Assembly (NCBI GenBank): GCA_031279825.1
Contig: JAITHT010000058.1
Coordinates: 1-63,413 of the forward strand
Source: Desulfovibrio sp.
GTDB taxonomy: Bacteria > Desulfobacterota > Desulfovibrionia > Desulfovibrionales > Desulfovibrionaceae
Reading direction: 5' to 3'
Length of the DNA stretch: 63,413 nt
This document shows, piece after piece, positions 56,938-63,413 of the stretch. A program made the position numbers and the translations under genes. Under the pieces are notes generated by a model, which had not been told where the DNA came from, did not search any database, and saw nothing but the letters and a program-made list of their open reading frames with translations. Numbering within the stretch: the first letter of the stretch is position 1; each line of letters starts with the position of its first letter.

Positions 56938-57711
56938 ATGCGTCTTTATTCATGGAATGTAAACGGCTTCCGTGCCCTATGCGCCAAAGGAGCCTGGGCA
57001 TGGTTCAAGGACGCGCAAGCCGACGTGGTAGCCCTGCAGGAAACCAAAACGGAAGAGGCGCAGGTGCCGGAGGAGCACAGACGCCCTTCCGGCTATCACA
57101 GCGCTTGGTTTTCTTCGGTAAAAAAACGAGGTTATTCCGGAGTGGCGACTTTCTCGCGCATCCAGCCGCTGCAGGTGACGTTTGATTTGCCTGTTCCGGC
57201 TTTTCAGGGTGAAGGCCGCCTTATCCATATGGAATTGCATGACTTTCATTTGTTTAATGTTTATTTCCCCAACGGACAGATGAACGAAGAGCGGCTGGCA
57301 TATAAATTGGGTTTTTATGAAGCATTTCTTGCGCACGCGCAAAAAATGCGCGCACACAAGCCCGTCGTGGTGTGCGGAGATTTCAATACCGCGCACAAGG
57401 CCATTGATCTCGCCCGGCCGGCGCAAAACGAAAACACTTCAGGCTTTCTCCCCATTGAGCGGGCATGGATGGATCGCTTTGTCGCCCATGGCTATATAGA
57501 CAGCTTCCGCCATGTGCACGGCGATATGCCGGCGAACTACTCCTGGTGGTCGTTTCGGGCCGGAGCCAGAGAACGCAATATAGGCTGGAGAATAGATTAT
57601 TTTTTTGTTTCGGAAGAACTCGCGCCGCGTATTACAAACGCCTGGATAGATAGCGGCGTGAAGGGATCGGATCATTGCCCGGTAGGCATTGAACTGGATT
57701 GTTCCCATTAG
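56938..57711 (+). CDS. xth: Exodeoxyribonuclease III / AP endonuclease
   Basis: 257 residues of the ExoIII/APE family, which cut at abasic sites and trim 3' ends in base-excision repair. Catalytic motifs are all present: SWNVNGFRALCAKG, LQETKTEE, KKRGYSGVATFSR, VCGDFNTAHKAIDLARP, NIGWRIDYFFVS and GSDHCPVGIEL. ATG 56938 follows GAGGG. An earlier frame extension to 56878 is not needed. Its stop codon TAG (57709-57711) falls in the left terminal repeat of miniature element C, but the protein ends at the usual place for the family. Confidence 0.95.
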   Translation: MRLYSWNVNGFRALCAKGAWAWFKDAQADVVALQETKTEEAQVPEEHRRPSGYHSAWFSSVKKRGYSGVATFSRIQPLQVTFDLPVPAFQGEGRLIHMELHDFHLFNVYFPNGQMNEERLAYKLGFYEAFLAHAQKMRAHKPVVVCGDFNTAHKAIDLARPAQNENTSGFLPIERAWMDRFVAHGYIDSFRHVHGDMPANYSWWSFRAGARERNIGWRIDYFFVSEELAPRITNAWIDSGVKGSDHCPVGIELDCSH

Positions 57712-57839
57712 CGCATTTTCACTTTGAAAAGGTTCGTCAACCGACAGCGTAAGCGCTGGCTTACATGCACGAGGAGTAAGCGGAACTTGTTTTCGCCGTA
57801 AACGACGCAGTGCAACGTTTCAAAGTTAATCTGCTCTAG
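57708..57839 (+). repeat. Miniature inverted-repeat element, copy C
   Basis: About 132 bp. The right terminus (57820-57839) is identical to that of copy B, and the left terminus (57708-57727) matches the same terminal repeat at 15 of 20 bases. The interior includes a GTAAGC-4-GCTTAC hairpin. It contains no ORF and follows xth directly, supplying its stop codon. Confidence 0.85.
57713..57727 (+). repeat. Outer inverted repeat, left arm of the panD segment
   Basis: GCATTTTCACTTTGA is repeated, perfectly inverted, at 58435-58449. The two 15-bp arms bound a 737-bp segment containing panD. Confidence 0.85.
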
Positions 57840-57845
57840 GCCCTG

Positions 57846-57871
57846 GAGCGATTTCATTTTGACATTGCTCT
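57846..57871 (+). repeat. Inner inverted repeat, left arm (26 bp)
   Basis: This 26-bp sequence, starting GAGCGATTTCATTTTG, matches the reverse complement of 58328-58353 at 23 of 26 positions. The arms enclose panD closely, 11 bp after its stop codon on this side. Confidence 0.85.
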
Positions 57872-57882
57872 TAAACACGGCA

Positions 57883-58311
57883 TCAGACACCGCCTCCGGC
57901 CGCCTCACGCACGGTGAAACTCCATTTGCCTTCACGGGTCGAGCCCACGGAGTATTCCAATATTTCGCGTACGATGTTGCCTTCGCCAAAGGTCAGCAAC
58001 TTCGGCGTTTTTTCTACTAATTCGCTGGGGTCTACAATATATTCCGAAGCGCAGATAATAATTTCGTCGCCTTTCTGGCAAATGCGGGCGGCAGCTCCGT
58101 TAAGCACGCAGCAACCGGAGTAGGCTTCGCCGAAAATGACGTAAGTTTCTATACGCGCTCCGTTGCTTTTGTTCCATATGTGGACGAATTCCAGGGGAAG
58201 TATGCCCGCCATGGCGCAATGAACGGGATCAAGGGTTATTGAGCCGTGGTAGTCGAGATCGGCGCCGGTAACCCGGATGCCGTGGAGTTTCGCGCGTACT
58301 ATTTTTATCAT
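57883..58311 (-). CDS. panD: Aspartate 1-decarboxylase proenzyme
   Basis: 142 residues from ATG 58311. PanD makes beta-alanine for pantothenate and CoA. The self-cleavage site is intact as [10 protein letters not shown] (Gly-Ser, the Ser becoming the pyruvoyl group). [16 protein letters not shown] and [20 protein letters not shown] are clear PanD motifs. It is about 15 residues longer at the C-terminus than the E. coli enzyme, with a Gly-rich end. No SD precedes the ATG, and the frame continues upstream to 58386 through the inverted repeat. The gene is isolated from other pantothenate genes and sits between nested inverted repeats, suggesting it may have moved as a cassette. Confidence 0.9.
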   Translation of the reverse strand: MIKIVRAKLHGIRVTGADLDYHGSITLDPVHCAMAGILPLEFVHIWNKSNGARIETYVIFGEAYSGCCVLNGAAARICQKGDEIIICASEYIVDPSELVEKTPKLLTFGEGNIVREILEYSVGSTREGKWSFTVREAAGGGV

Positions 58312-58327
58312 AAATAAATGCGGTTTG

Positions 58328-58353
58328 AGAGCAACTTCAGAATGAAATCGCTC
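58328..58353 (-). repeat. Inner inverted repeat, right arm (26 bp)
   Basis: Partner of 57846-57871 (23 of 26 matching). It lies 17 bp upstream of the panD start codon and so may also influence panD expression. Confidence 0.85.
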
Positions 58354-58386
58354 TTGCGGCGACAGTTCCGCGCGCCGCGCGCCCAT

Positions 58387-58688
58387 GAGGTACAGGCGAA
58401 ATTTATTTTCGCAGGCTACGCCGAATGGGGCATCTCAAAGTGAAAATGCCCTGATTGCCATAGCAGGTAAGGCTCACTCCTGCGGAGCACAATCCGAAAT
58501 AAGTAAGCATCTCAATCCGGCTTTGTCAATATTTCTCTTGACTTGTTAACGAAATTTTACACCTGGATTTTTTGGATGCGCCGGCGCAACGCATCAACTG
58601 GACGAGGATCTAGAGCCAAAAAAACAAATCTGAGCCCCCATGTGCAAACTCTGCCCAGTTATGCAACACCCTCTATCCTGGAGAGAAT
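58387..58688. other. 302-bp region between panD and the M24 peptidase gene
   Basis: It contains the partial element copy D. It also has an AT-rich stretch with TTGTCA (58525-58530) and a weakly matching TTAACG 17 bp further, a possible promoter for the peptidase-hypF pair. No gene was recognised. Confidence 0.4.
58435..58449 (-). repeat. Outer inverted repeat, right arm, and partial element copy D
   Basis: TCAAAGTGAAAATGC, the perfect complement of 57713-57727. The sequence to its left (about 58390-58434), with a GCGAAA...TTTCGC hairpin, resembles an inverted, degraded copy of the same miniature element. Confidence 0.7.
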
Positions 58689-59759
58689 ATGGATAAACGC
58701 CATTTTGAACGCAGACGGGAAAAACTGCGCCCGCTTATGCGCAGGGCCGGCATACAGGCTCTGCTGGTCACCTGCGACGCCAACAGATTTTATCTCAGCG
58801 GTTTCGAATTGCATGATACGCAAGCGAATGAGAGTTCCGGCTGTGTGATTGTCACCCTTGACGGCAAGGACTGGTTGTGTACGGATGCCCGTTATCAGGA
58901 GGCGGCCGGGCGACTGTGGGAGGGAGATCGCATTTTTATTTACCAGGGCAACGGTATGGAGCAAATAAACGGGCTGATGCAAGATCGTCTGTCAGGCATC
59001 ATCGGCTTTGAAGCGCACTATATAAGCGTAGCGGCCTTTGATCGACTTGGAGAAGGACTGTCCATGCAGCGGGCCGACGGTATGATTGAATCGTTACGAG
59101 CCGTTAAGGAGCCTGAAGAACTCGTATGTCTGGAAAAAGCCTGCGCTCTCAATCACCGCCTTATGGAGTGGGTGCCGGAAGCGCTGCTGCCCGGCCGTAC
59201 TGAAAGCGAGATCGCTTGGGATATCGAGCGTTTTTTTCGCGATCATGGCGCGGAGAGCTTGTCGTTTTCCAGCATAGTGGCTGTTGGCGGTAATGCGGCT
59301 TTGCCTCATGCCGAACCCGGTGATACGCCGGTGAAGGAAAATTGCGGCGTATTGGTGGATGTGGGTTGTCGTCTTGATCGCTATTGTTCCGATCAGACCA
59401 GAACGTTTTGGGTGGGCGATGCGCCGGATCGGCAGTTTATCCGGGATCTGGAATGTATTAAAGAAGCCCAGGCCAAAGCCATCGCCTTGATCCGGCCCGA
59501 CGCGGACGCCGTCACTGTTTATGCTGCGGCCAAGGAGCATCTCGCTTCCCTCGGAGTAGGCGATCTTTTTACTCACGGGCTGGGACACGGCATAGGCCTG
59601 CAAACTCACGAAGCGCCGAGCCTGGGTTCCCGAAGCACGGCAAAGCTGCAGCCGGGTATGGTCATTACGGTGGAGCCGGGTCTGTACCGGCCGGGGAAAA
59701 GCGGGCTGCGCTGGGAATACATGGTGGTAGTGACTGAAGACGGCGCAAGGATCCTCTGA
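58689..59759 (+). CDS. Xaa-Pro aminopeptidase/dipeptidase (M24 family)
   Basis: 356 residues. An N-terminal creatinase-like domain (QALLVTCDANRFYLSGFE) precedes the pita-bread catalytic domain. Metal ligands: two Asp in VDVGCRLDRYCSDQTRTF, His in THGLGHGIGLQTHEAP, Glu in ITVEPGLYRPG and Glu in RWEYMVVVTEDG, where the common RIED is RWEY. It would remove N-terminal residues preceding proline, or cut Xaa-Pro dipeptides, in the cytoplasm. ATG 58689 follows GGAGAG. hypF starts 1 bp after its stop. Confidence 0.92.
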   Translation: MDKRHFERRREKLRPLMRRAGIQALLVTCDANRFYLSGFELHDTQANESSGCVIVTLDGKDWLCTDARYQEAAGRLWEGDRIFIYQGNGMEQINGLMQDRLSGIIGFEAHYISVAAFDRLGEGLSMQRADGMIESLRAVKEPEELVCLEKACALNHRLMEWVPEALLPGRTESEIAWDIERFFRDHGAESLSFSSIVAVGGNAALPHAEPGDTPVKENCGVLVDVGCRLDRYCSDQTRTFWVGDAPDRQFIRDLECIKEAQAKAIALIRPDADAVTVYAAAKEHLASLGVGDLFTHGLGHGIGLQTHEAPSLGSRSTAKLQPGMVITVEPGLYRPGKSGLRWEYMVVVTEDGARIL

Positions 59760-59760
59760 C

Positions 59761-62391
59761 ATGGCCGGAACGGGGCAAATGCGCATACGTTTTGTGGCGC
59801 AAGGGCAAGTGCAGGGGGTGGGCTTTCGCCCATTTGTGTTTTCTTTGGCACGGGAATATTCGCTGACGGGCTTTGTGCGCAACAGCCCGCGAGGAGTGAT
59901 GATTGAAGTGCAGGGGCGGGACGCGGATCTGACGGATTTTTCCCGAGATTTGGCGCAACGCCTGCCCCCCCTGGCCCGGCTAACCGGCCTTGAGCGGGAA
60001 GAATGCGCCGTTCTGCAGGGGGAATCCTCCTTCAGCATCGGTCAAAGCAGCACGGGCGGCAACGGTCATTCGGTGCTTGTCAGTCCGGATGTCTGTATTT
60101 GCCGGGACTGTCTGGCGGACATAGCCGATCCTCTCAACCGGCGTTTCCATTATCCCTTCACCAACTGCACCAATTGCGGGCCGCGTTACAGCATTACCCG
60201 ATCCGTCCCCTATGATCGCGTGACGACCAGCATGTCGTGCTTTCCCATGTGTCCGGATTGCAAGGCCGAGTATGAAAATCCCGCTGATCGGCGCTTTCAC
60301 GCCCAGCCCAATGCCTGCCCGATCTGCGGACCGCATGTCTGGTTGCTCGCCGGCAGAACTGACGGCACGCGTCTTGCCCATATGGATTGTGGCATCCCGC
60401 ATGGGAGGATGCAGACCGGGTATGCCATAAACCTGACAGGGGATGCGGCCCTGCGCGCCCTGGCCGGCATGCTTGCCGACGGAGCCATTGCCGCTGTCAA
60501 GGGGGTGGGGGGATTTCATCTGGCCTGTGACGCGGGTAACGATCAGGCCGTAGCCGCTTTACGCCTGCGCAAACGCAGACCGCATAAACCCTTTGCCGTC
60601 ATGGCCGCCGGACCGGAGGATGCCCGGCGCGTCGCCGTTCTGGGGCCGGAAGAGGAATCCTTATTGCTCTCCCCTGAACATCCGGTGGTTATCTGCCCTT
60701 CGTTGCCGCGGACTTTCGGAACGCGCCTCTCTCCTTTGATTTCACCGGATACCTCCGGCATCGGCCTGATGCTGCCCTATACTCCTCTGCATCAACTCTT
60801 GCTGGAATATTTTGCCGAAGCTCTGCGGCAAAAAAAGGAAGAGACCGGGGCCGAGCGCCCGGCAATTTTGGTCATGACTTCGGGCAACCTCAGCGGCGAG
60901 CCCATCTGTCTCGGCAACCGAGAAGCCTTGGCCTGTCTTGACGGCATGGCGGACGCTTTTCTTTTTCACAACCGCGATATCCTTATTCGCGTGGATGATT
61001 CCGTCATCCGCCCCGTACCGGGAAGATCCCCGATATTTTCCAGACGGGCCAGGGGCTATGCGCCACGCCCCGTACATCAGGGAAATCCGGACGACAGCAT
61101 ATCCCTAAAAGGAGGCTCTTCCGTGCCGCCGGTGATTCTCGGCGTCGGCGCGGAACTGAAAAATACCCTGTGCCTGTTCAAGGGAGAAGACGCCTTTGTC
61201 AGTCAGCATATCGGCGATGTGTCCACAGTGGAGACTGCCGCCTTTCATCAGGATATGCGGACGCACATGAGCGCGCTCCTCTCGGTGCGAGCCCATGCAG
61301 TGGTGCGGGATCTGCACCCTGGCTATGTAAGCGGCGATTTGGCTGAAAAGCTTGCCGGGGAAAGCGGCATTCCCGTGTTGCGTTTGCAGCACCATTTTGC
61401 TCATGCCCATGCTGTCCTGGCCGAGCACCGGCATACGGACCCGGCCTTGGTCCTGGCCTTGGACGGCAGCGGTTTCGGAGAAGACGGCGACGTGTGGGGG
61501 GGGGAAGTCCTGTATCTGGACAGTTCGGACTCAAGGATGCCGCCGGTGCATAAGCGCCTGGCTCGCTTTGCCCCCGTCGCTCTGCCCGGCGGCGAGGCCG
61601 CCATCCGCGAACCATGGCGCATTGCCCATACCCTGCTGTTGCGCCTGGGATTGCTGCGGGCGGACGCTTCCGGAACAAGTTACGGCCTGTCGCCGGGTGC
61701 GTCCGTAGCGAAAAATGTCCGTTTTCCCCTTCCCTGGCTGCCGGAATATGCGAAAAGCGCTGGCCTGCTGCCGAGGATGTTGGAAAAGGGCGTTAATACG
61801 CCATGGAGCACAAGCTGCGGCAGGCTGTTTGACGCTGTATCCGCCTTGCTCGGCCTGTGCAATGCCGTTACCTATGAAGGCCAGGCGGCCATCCGTCTGG
61901 AAGAGTCTCTTCAGGGATCCGGCGTATCGGTTGACGACGGCGAATATCCCTGCCCGTTCGCGCCAGCGACATCTGCAACGCCTTCGCTCCGCAGGGAAGC
62001 CGCCGAAGATTGCCCGGATCTCCTCCAGTTGCATACTATCAAACTCTTTGTCGCGGTGTATGAGGATTATCTGAAAGGCACGCCCATACCGGTGATCGCC
62101 CGGCGTTTTCATGCATCCCTGGCGGCGGGATTAGCGAAGCTTGCCGCATATTTGGGGAGGCGCCACGGAGTCAGACATGTGGGCTTAAGCGGAGGCTGCC
62201 TGCAAAACGTCACCTTACTCCTCGCATTGGTAAACGCTTTGGAAAAAAAGGGACTTCTTCCCCTACTGCACAAAGACTTGCCGCCGGGAGACGGCTGCAT
62301 CAGCCTGGGTCAGGCTGTTTGGGGCAGAAGGATTCTCCTGGCTTCGCGAAAACGCGAGGAAGCAAACTGCATACAGACTACTATCCCATAA
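59761..62391 (+). CDS. hypF: [NiFe]-hydrogenase maturation carbamoyltransferase
   Basis: HypF makes the CN ligands of [NiFe] hydrogenase by carbamoylating HypE. At 876 residues it is longer than typical (about 750-800). Domains in order: acylphosphatase (GQVQGVGFRPFVFSLAREY, about 14-33), two zinc-finger motifs (CRDCLADIADPLNRRFHYPFTNCTNCGPRYS; CPDCKAEYENPADRRFHAQPNACPICGP), YrdC-like domain (GGFHLACDAGND, RKRRPHKPFAVM), and a Kae1-like domain with HHFAHAHAV and GLSGGCLQN. Insertions lie near residue 330-370 and in the Kae1 part. A G9 run (61496-61504) encodes the conserved WGG. Other hyp genes are not in this window. Confidence 0.95.
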   Translation: MAGTGQMRIRFVAQGQVQGVGFRPFVFSLAREYSLTGFVRNSPRGVMIEVQGRDADLTDFSRDLAQRLPPLARLTGLEREECAVLQGESSFSIGQSSTGGNGHSVLVSPDVCICRDCLADIADPLNRRFHYPFTNCTNCGPRYSITRSVPYDRVTTSMSCFPMCPDCKAEYENPADRRFHAQPNACPICGPHVWLLAGRTDGTRLAHMDCGIPHGRMQTGYAINLTGDAALRALAGMLADGAIAAVKGVGGFHLACDAGNDQAVAALRLRKRRPHKPFAVMAAGPEDARRVAVLGPEEESLLLSPEHPVVICPSLPRTFGTRLSPLISPDTSGIGLMLPYTPLHQLLLEYFAEALRQKKEETGAERPAILVMTSGNLSGEPICLGNREALACLDGMADAFLFHNRDILIRVDDSVIRPVPGRSPIFSRRARGYAPRPVHQGNPDDSISLKGGSSVPPVILGVGAELKNTLCLFKGEDAFVSQHIGDVSTVETAAFHQDMRTHMSALLSVRAHAVVRDLHPGYVSGDLAEKLAGESGIPVLRLQHHFAHAHAVLAEHRHTDPALVLALDGSGFGEDGDVWGGEVLYLDSSDSRMPPVHKRLARFAPVALPGGEAAIREPWRIAHTLLLRLGLLRADASGTSYGLSPGASVAKNVRFPLPWLPEYAKSAGLLPRMLEKGVNTPWSTSCGRLFDAVSALLGLCNAVTYEGQAAIRLEESLQGSGVSVDDGEYPCPFAPATSATPSLRREAAEDCPDLLQLHTIKLFVAVYEDYLKGTPIPVIARRFHASLAAGLAKLAAYLGRRHGVRHVGLSGGCLQNVTLLLALVNALEKKGLLPLLHKDLPPGDGCISLGQAVWGRRILLASRKREEANCIQTTIP

Positions 62392-62406
62392 GCAACGGAG
62401 CGAGGC

Positions 62407-62820
62407 TCACTGAGGCCTGTATTCGGAAATCTCCACCGGCAGATTTTCCGGACCGCGTATAAAGGCGCAATACAGTTCCATGGACTGAAAGGGCTCTCCC
62501 TCAAAGGTGACATCGGGCAGCCCCTTGATGCTCTCAAGAAAAGCTTCTAAATTCTGTACACTTATGCCAACATGATCGGTGCCGATGCGAGTCGCTTTGC
62601 CTTCCGGACTTTCAGGGGCCACCTGCTTGAGATACAGAAGCGCGCCGGAGCCGAAATCAAGATCAGCGCCGTCGCAAGGCCCAAATTTACGCTTACGGAT
62701 AAAGGTGACGCCAAAGGTGCGCACCCAGAACTCTATCATTCTATCCAGATCGTAACAAAAAATATGCACGTGATGGAATGCGGGACAGGTCTTTTCACAG
62801 GGTTGCCGATTCTGTTGCAT
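62407..62820 (-). CDS. VOC-family (glyoxalase/dioxygenase-fold) protein
   Basis: 137 residues from ATG 62820, with AAGGAGG at good spacing. Two beta-alpha-beta-beta-beta halves are visible: FHHVHIFCYDLDRMIEFWVRTFGVTFI and DHVGISVQNLEAFLESIKGL. The ending MELYCAFIRGPENLPVEISEY has the Glu usually used as metal ligand. The family covers glyoxalase I, methylmalonyl-CoA epimerase and others. The specific reaction cannot be named. It is convergent with hypF (15 bp). Sequence upstream of its start is where the truncated transposase begins. Confidence 0.82.
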   Translation of the reverse strand: MQQNRQPCEKTCPAFHHVHIFCYDLDRMIEFWVRTFGVTFIRKRKFGPCDGADLDFGSGALLYLKQVAPESPEGKATRIGTDHVGISVQNLEAFLESIKGLPDVTFEGEPFQSMELYCAFIRGPENLPVEISEYRPQ

Positions 62821-62863
62821 GACGTCCTCCTTTTCTGTGCATATGCCCCTTAGTGAACGATAA

Positions 62864-63413
62864 AGCAAGGGGGATTGCCCTTTCAAATCCAAGCTGTTCA
62901 GCCTGGACGCCACTACCATCAAACTCTGCCTCGCGCTTTTTCCTTGGGCTTCGTTTCGCCAGGCCAAAGGCGGCGTGAAAGTACATACCCTGCTGGACCA
63001 CGATGGTTACATTCCGGCTTTTGCAACTCTTACCGACGCCAAAACCCATGAAAGCCGCGTCGCCCAAGCCATGGAATTGCCCAAAGGATCCATCGTGCTC
63101 TTTGACAAGGGTTTTATCAGTTATCCCTGGTTCCGGACCCTCGGGGAAAAAACCATCTTTTTCGTGACCCGGCTCAAGAAGAACGCCGTGTATAAACTTC
63201 TGGAGCGCCGTCCGGTGAATCGTAAAACCGGCGTCACTTCAGACCACATTATTGAAGTCGTCAGCCGGGGAAAAGCTCTGCGCTTGAGGCGTATCGGCTA
63301 CCGCGATCAGGAAACCGGAAAACGCTACGAGTTTTTGACCAACCACTTTCGGCTTTCGGCAAAAACCATCACCGACATTTATAAAGATCGCTGGCAAATC
63401 GAGCTTTTCTTCA
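62864..63413 (+). pseudogene. IS4-family transposase fragment (5' truncated, runs off the window)
   Basis: The frame is open from just after a TAA at 62861-62863 to the end of the window, with no start codon or N-terminal domain. The translation has the DDE catalytic core of IS4-type transposases: first Asp in FSLDATTIKLCLALFPW, the second in IVLFDKGFISYPWF, and the Glu in KDRWQIELFF at the edge. FRQAKGGVKVHTLLDHDG and RRIGYRDQETGKRYEFLTNHF are family hallmarks. The missing 5' part abuts the upstream region of the VOC gene, so the element was truncated there. The 3' part lies beyond the window. Confidence 0.88.

Noticed and set aside
58312-58386. Longer PanD starting upstream of 58311
   Set aside because: The extra residues lie within the inverted repeat and are not PanD-like. 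The family starts at [11 protein letters not shown].

Overview
The window is GC-rich and reads like the chromosome of a Desulfovibrionaceae-type delta-proteobacterium (Desulfovibrio/Bilophila relatives). The main reasons are a Desulfovibrio-type trimeric porin at the left edge, an SH3b-NlpC/P60 lipoprotein of the Desulfovibrio kind, a rubrerythrin-like diiron protein, a HypF hydrogenase-maturation protein, and phenylacetate-CoA-ligase-type and EF-G-like paralogues. Assignment to a genus is inference. No rRNA, tRNA or CRISPR array was seen.

Layout. (1) 1-3.4 kb: end of a porin gene with a strong terminator, a solitary tyrosine recombinase with short direct repeats and a dyad upstream, and queA overlapping a PaaK-type ligase gene. 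(2) 4.6-12.7 kb: housekeeping genes purD, an EF-G-like GTPase, an orphan Hpt protein, a long-chain acyl-CoA synthetase and prfC. (3) 12.7-18.7 kb: a complete RND tripartite efflux operon (lipoprotein adaptor, AcrB-type pump, TolC/NodT-type outer-membrane factor) behind a near-consensus promoter with a palindromic -10 region. (4) 18.7-21.5 kb: a minus-strand, translationally coupled three-gene operon for an atypical P1B-like ATPase whose CPC motif is replaced by YSC. (5) 21.6-34.8 kb: NlpC/P60 hydrolase, two cyclophilins, tyrS, rubrerythrin-like protein, CYTH protein, aminotransferase, and a YhaO/YhaN (SbcD/SbcC-like) pair.

(6) 35.0-53.6 kb is the accessory heart of the window: a surface-polysaccharide locus. 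It encodes a GumK-like GT70 glycosyltransferase, the WbpB-WbpE-WbpD route to a 2,3-diacetamido uronic acid sugar nucleotide, a class-II glutaminase fused to a WbpG-type sugar amidotransferase (likely making a uronamide), two unrecognised exported or anchored proteins, a membrane protein fused to a spermidine-synthase-like fold, a GT2 enzyme, a multi-span GT-C-like protein, two Wzx-type flippases and an internally deleted asparagine synthetase. It carries signs of phase variation: (ACTT)9 in a leader ahead of the first gene, C10 inside the SpeE-like gene and A9 inside the amidotransferase gene. At the leader, repeat number decides whether a leader ORF stops inside the repeat or runs on to overlap the GumK start codon as ATGA.

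(7) 53.6-63.4 kb: a chemoreceptor, a YtqB-like methyltransferase, exonuclease III, panD, an M24 aminopeptidase, hypF, a VOC protein and a truncated IS4-type transposase running off the right edge. This stretch contains a family of about 130-bp miniature inverted-repeat elements. Two of them supply the stop codon of the gene they follow, and panD sits inside nested inverted repeats like a cassette.
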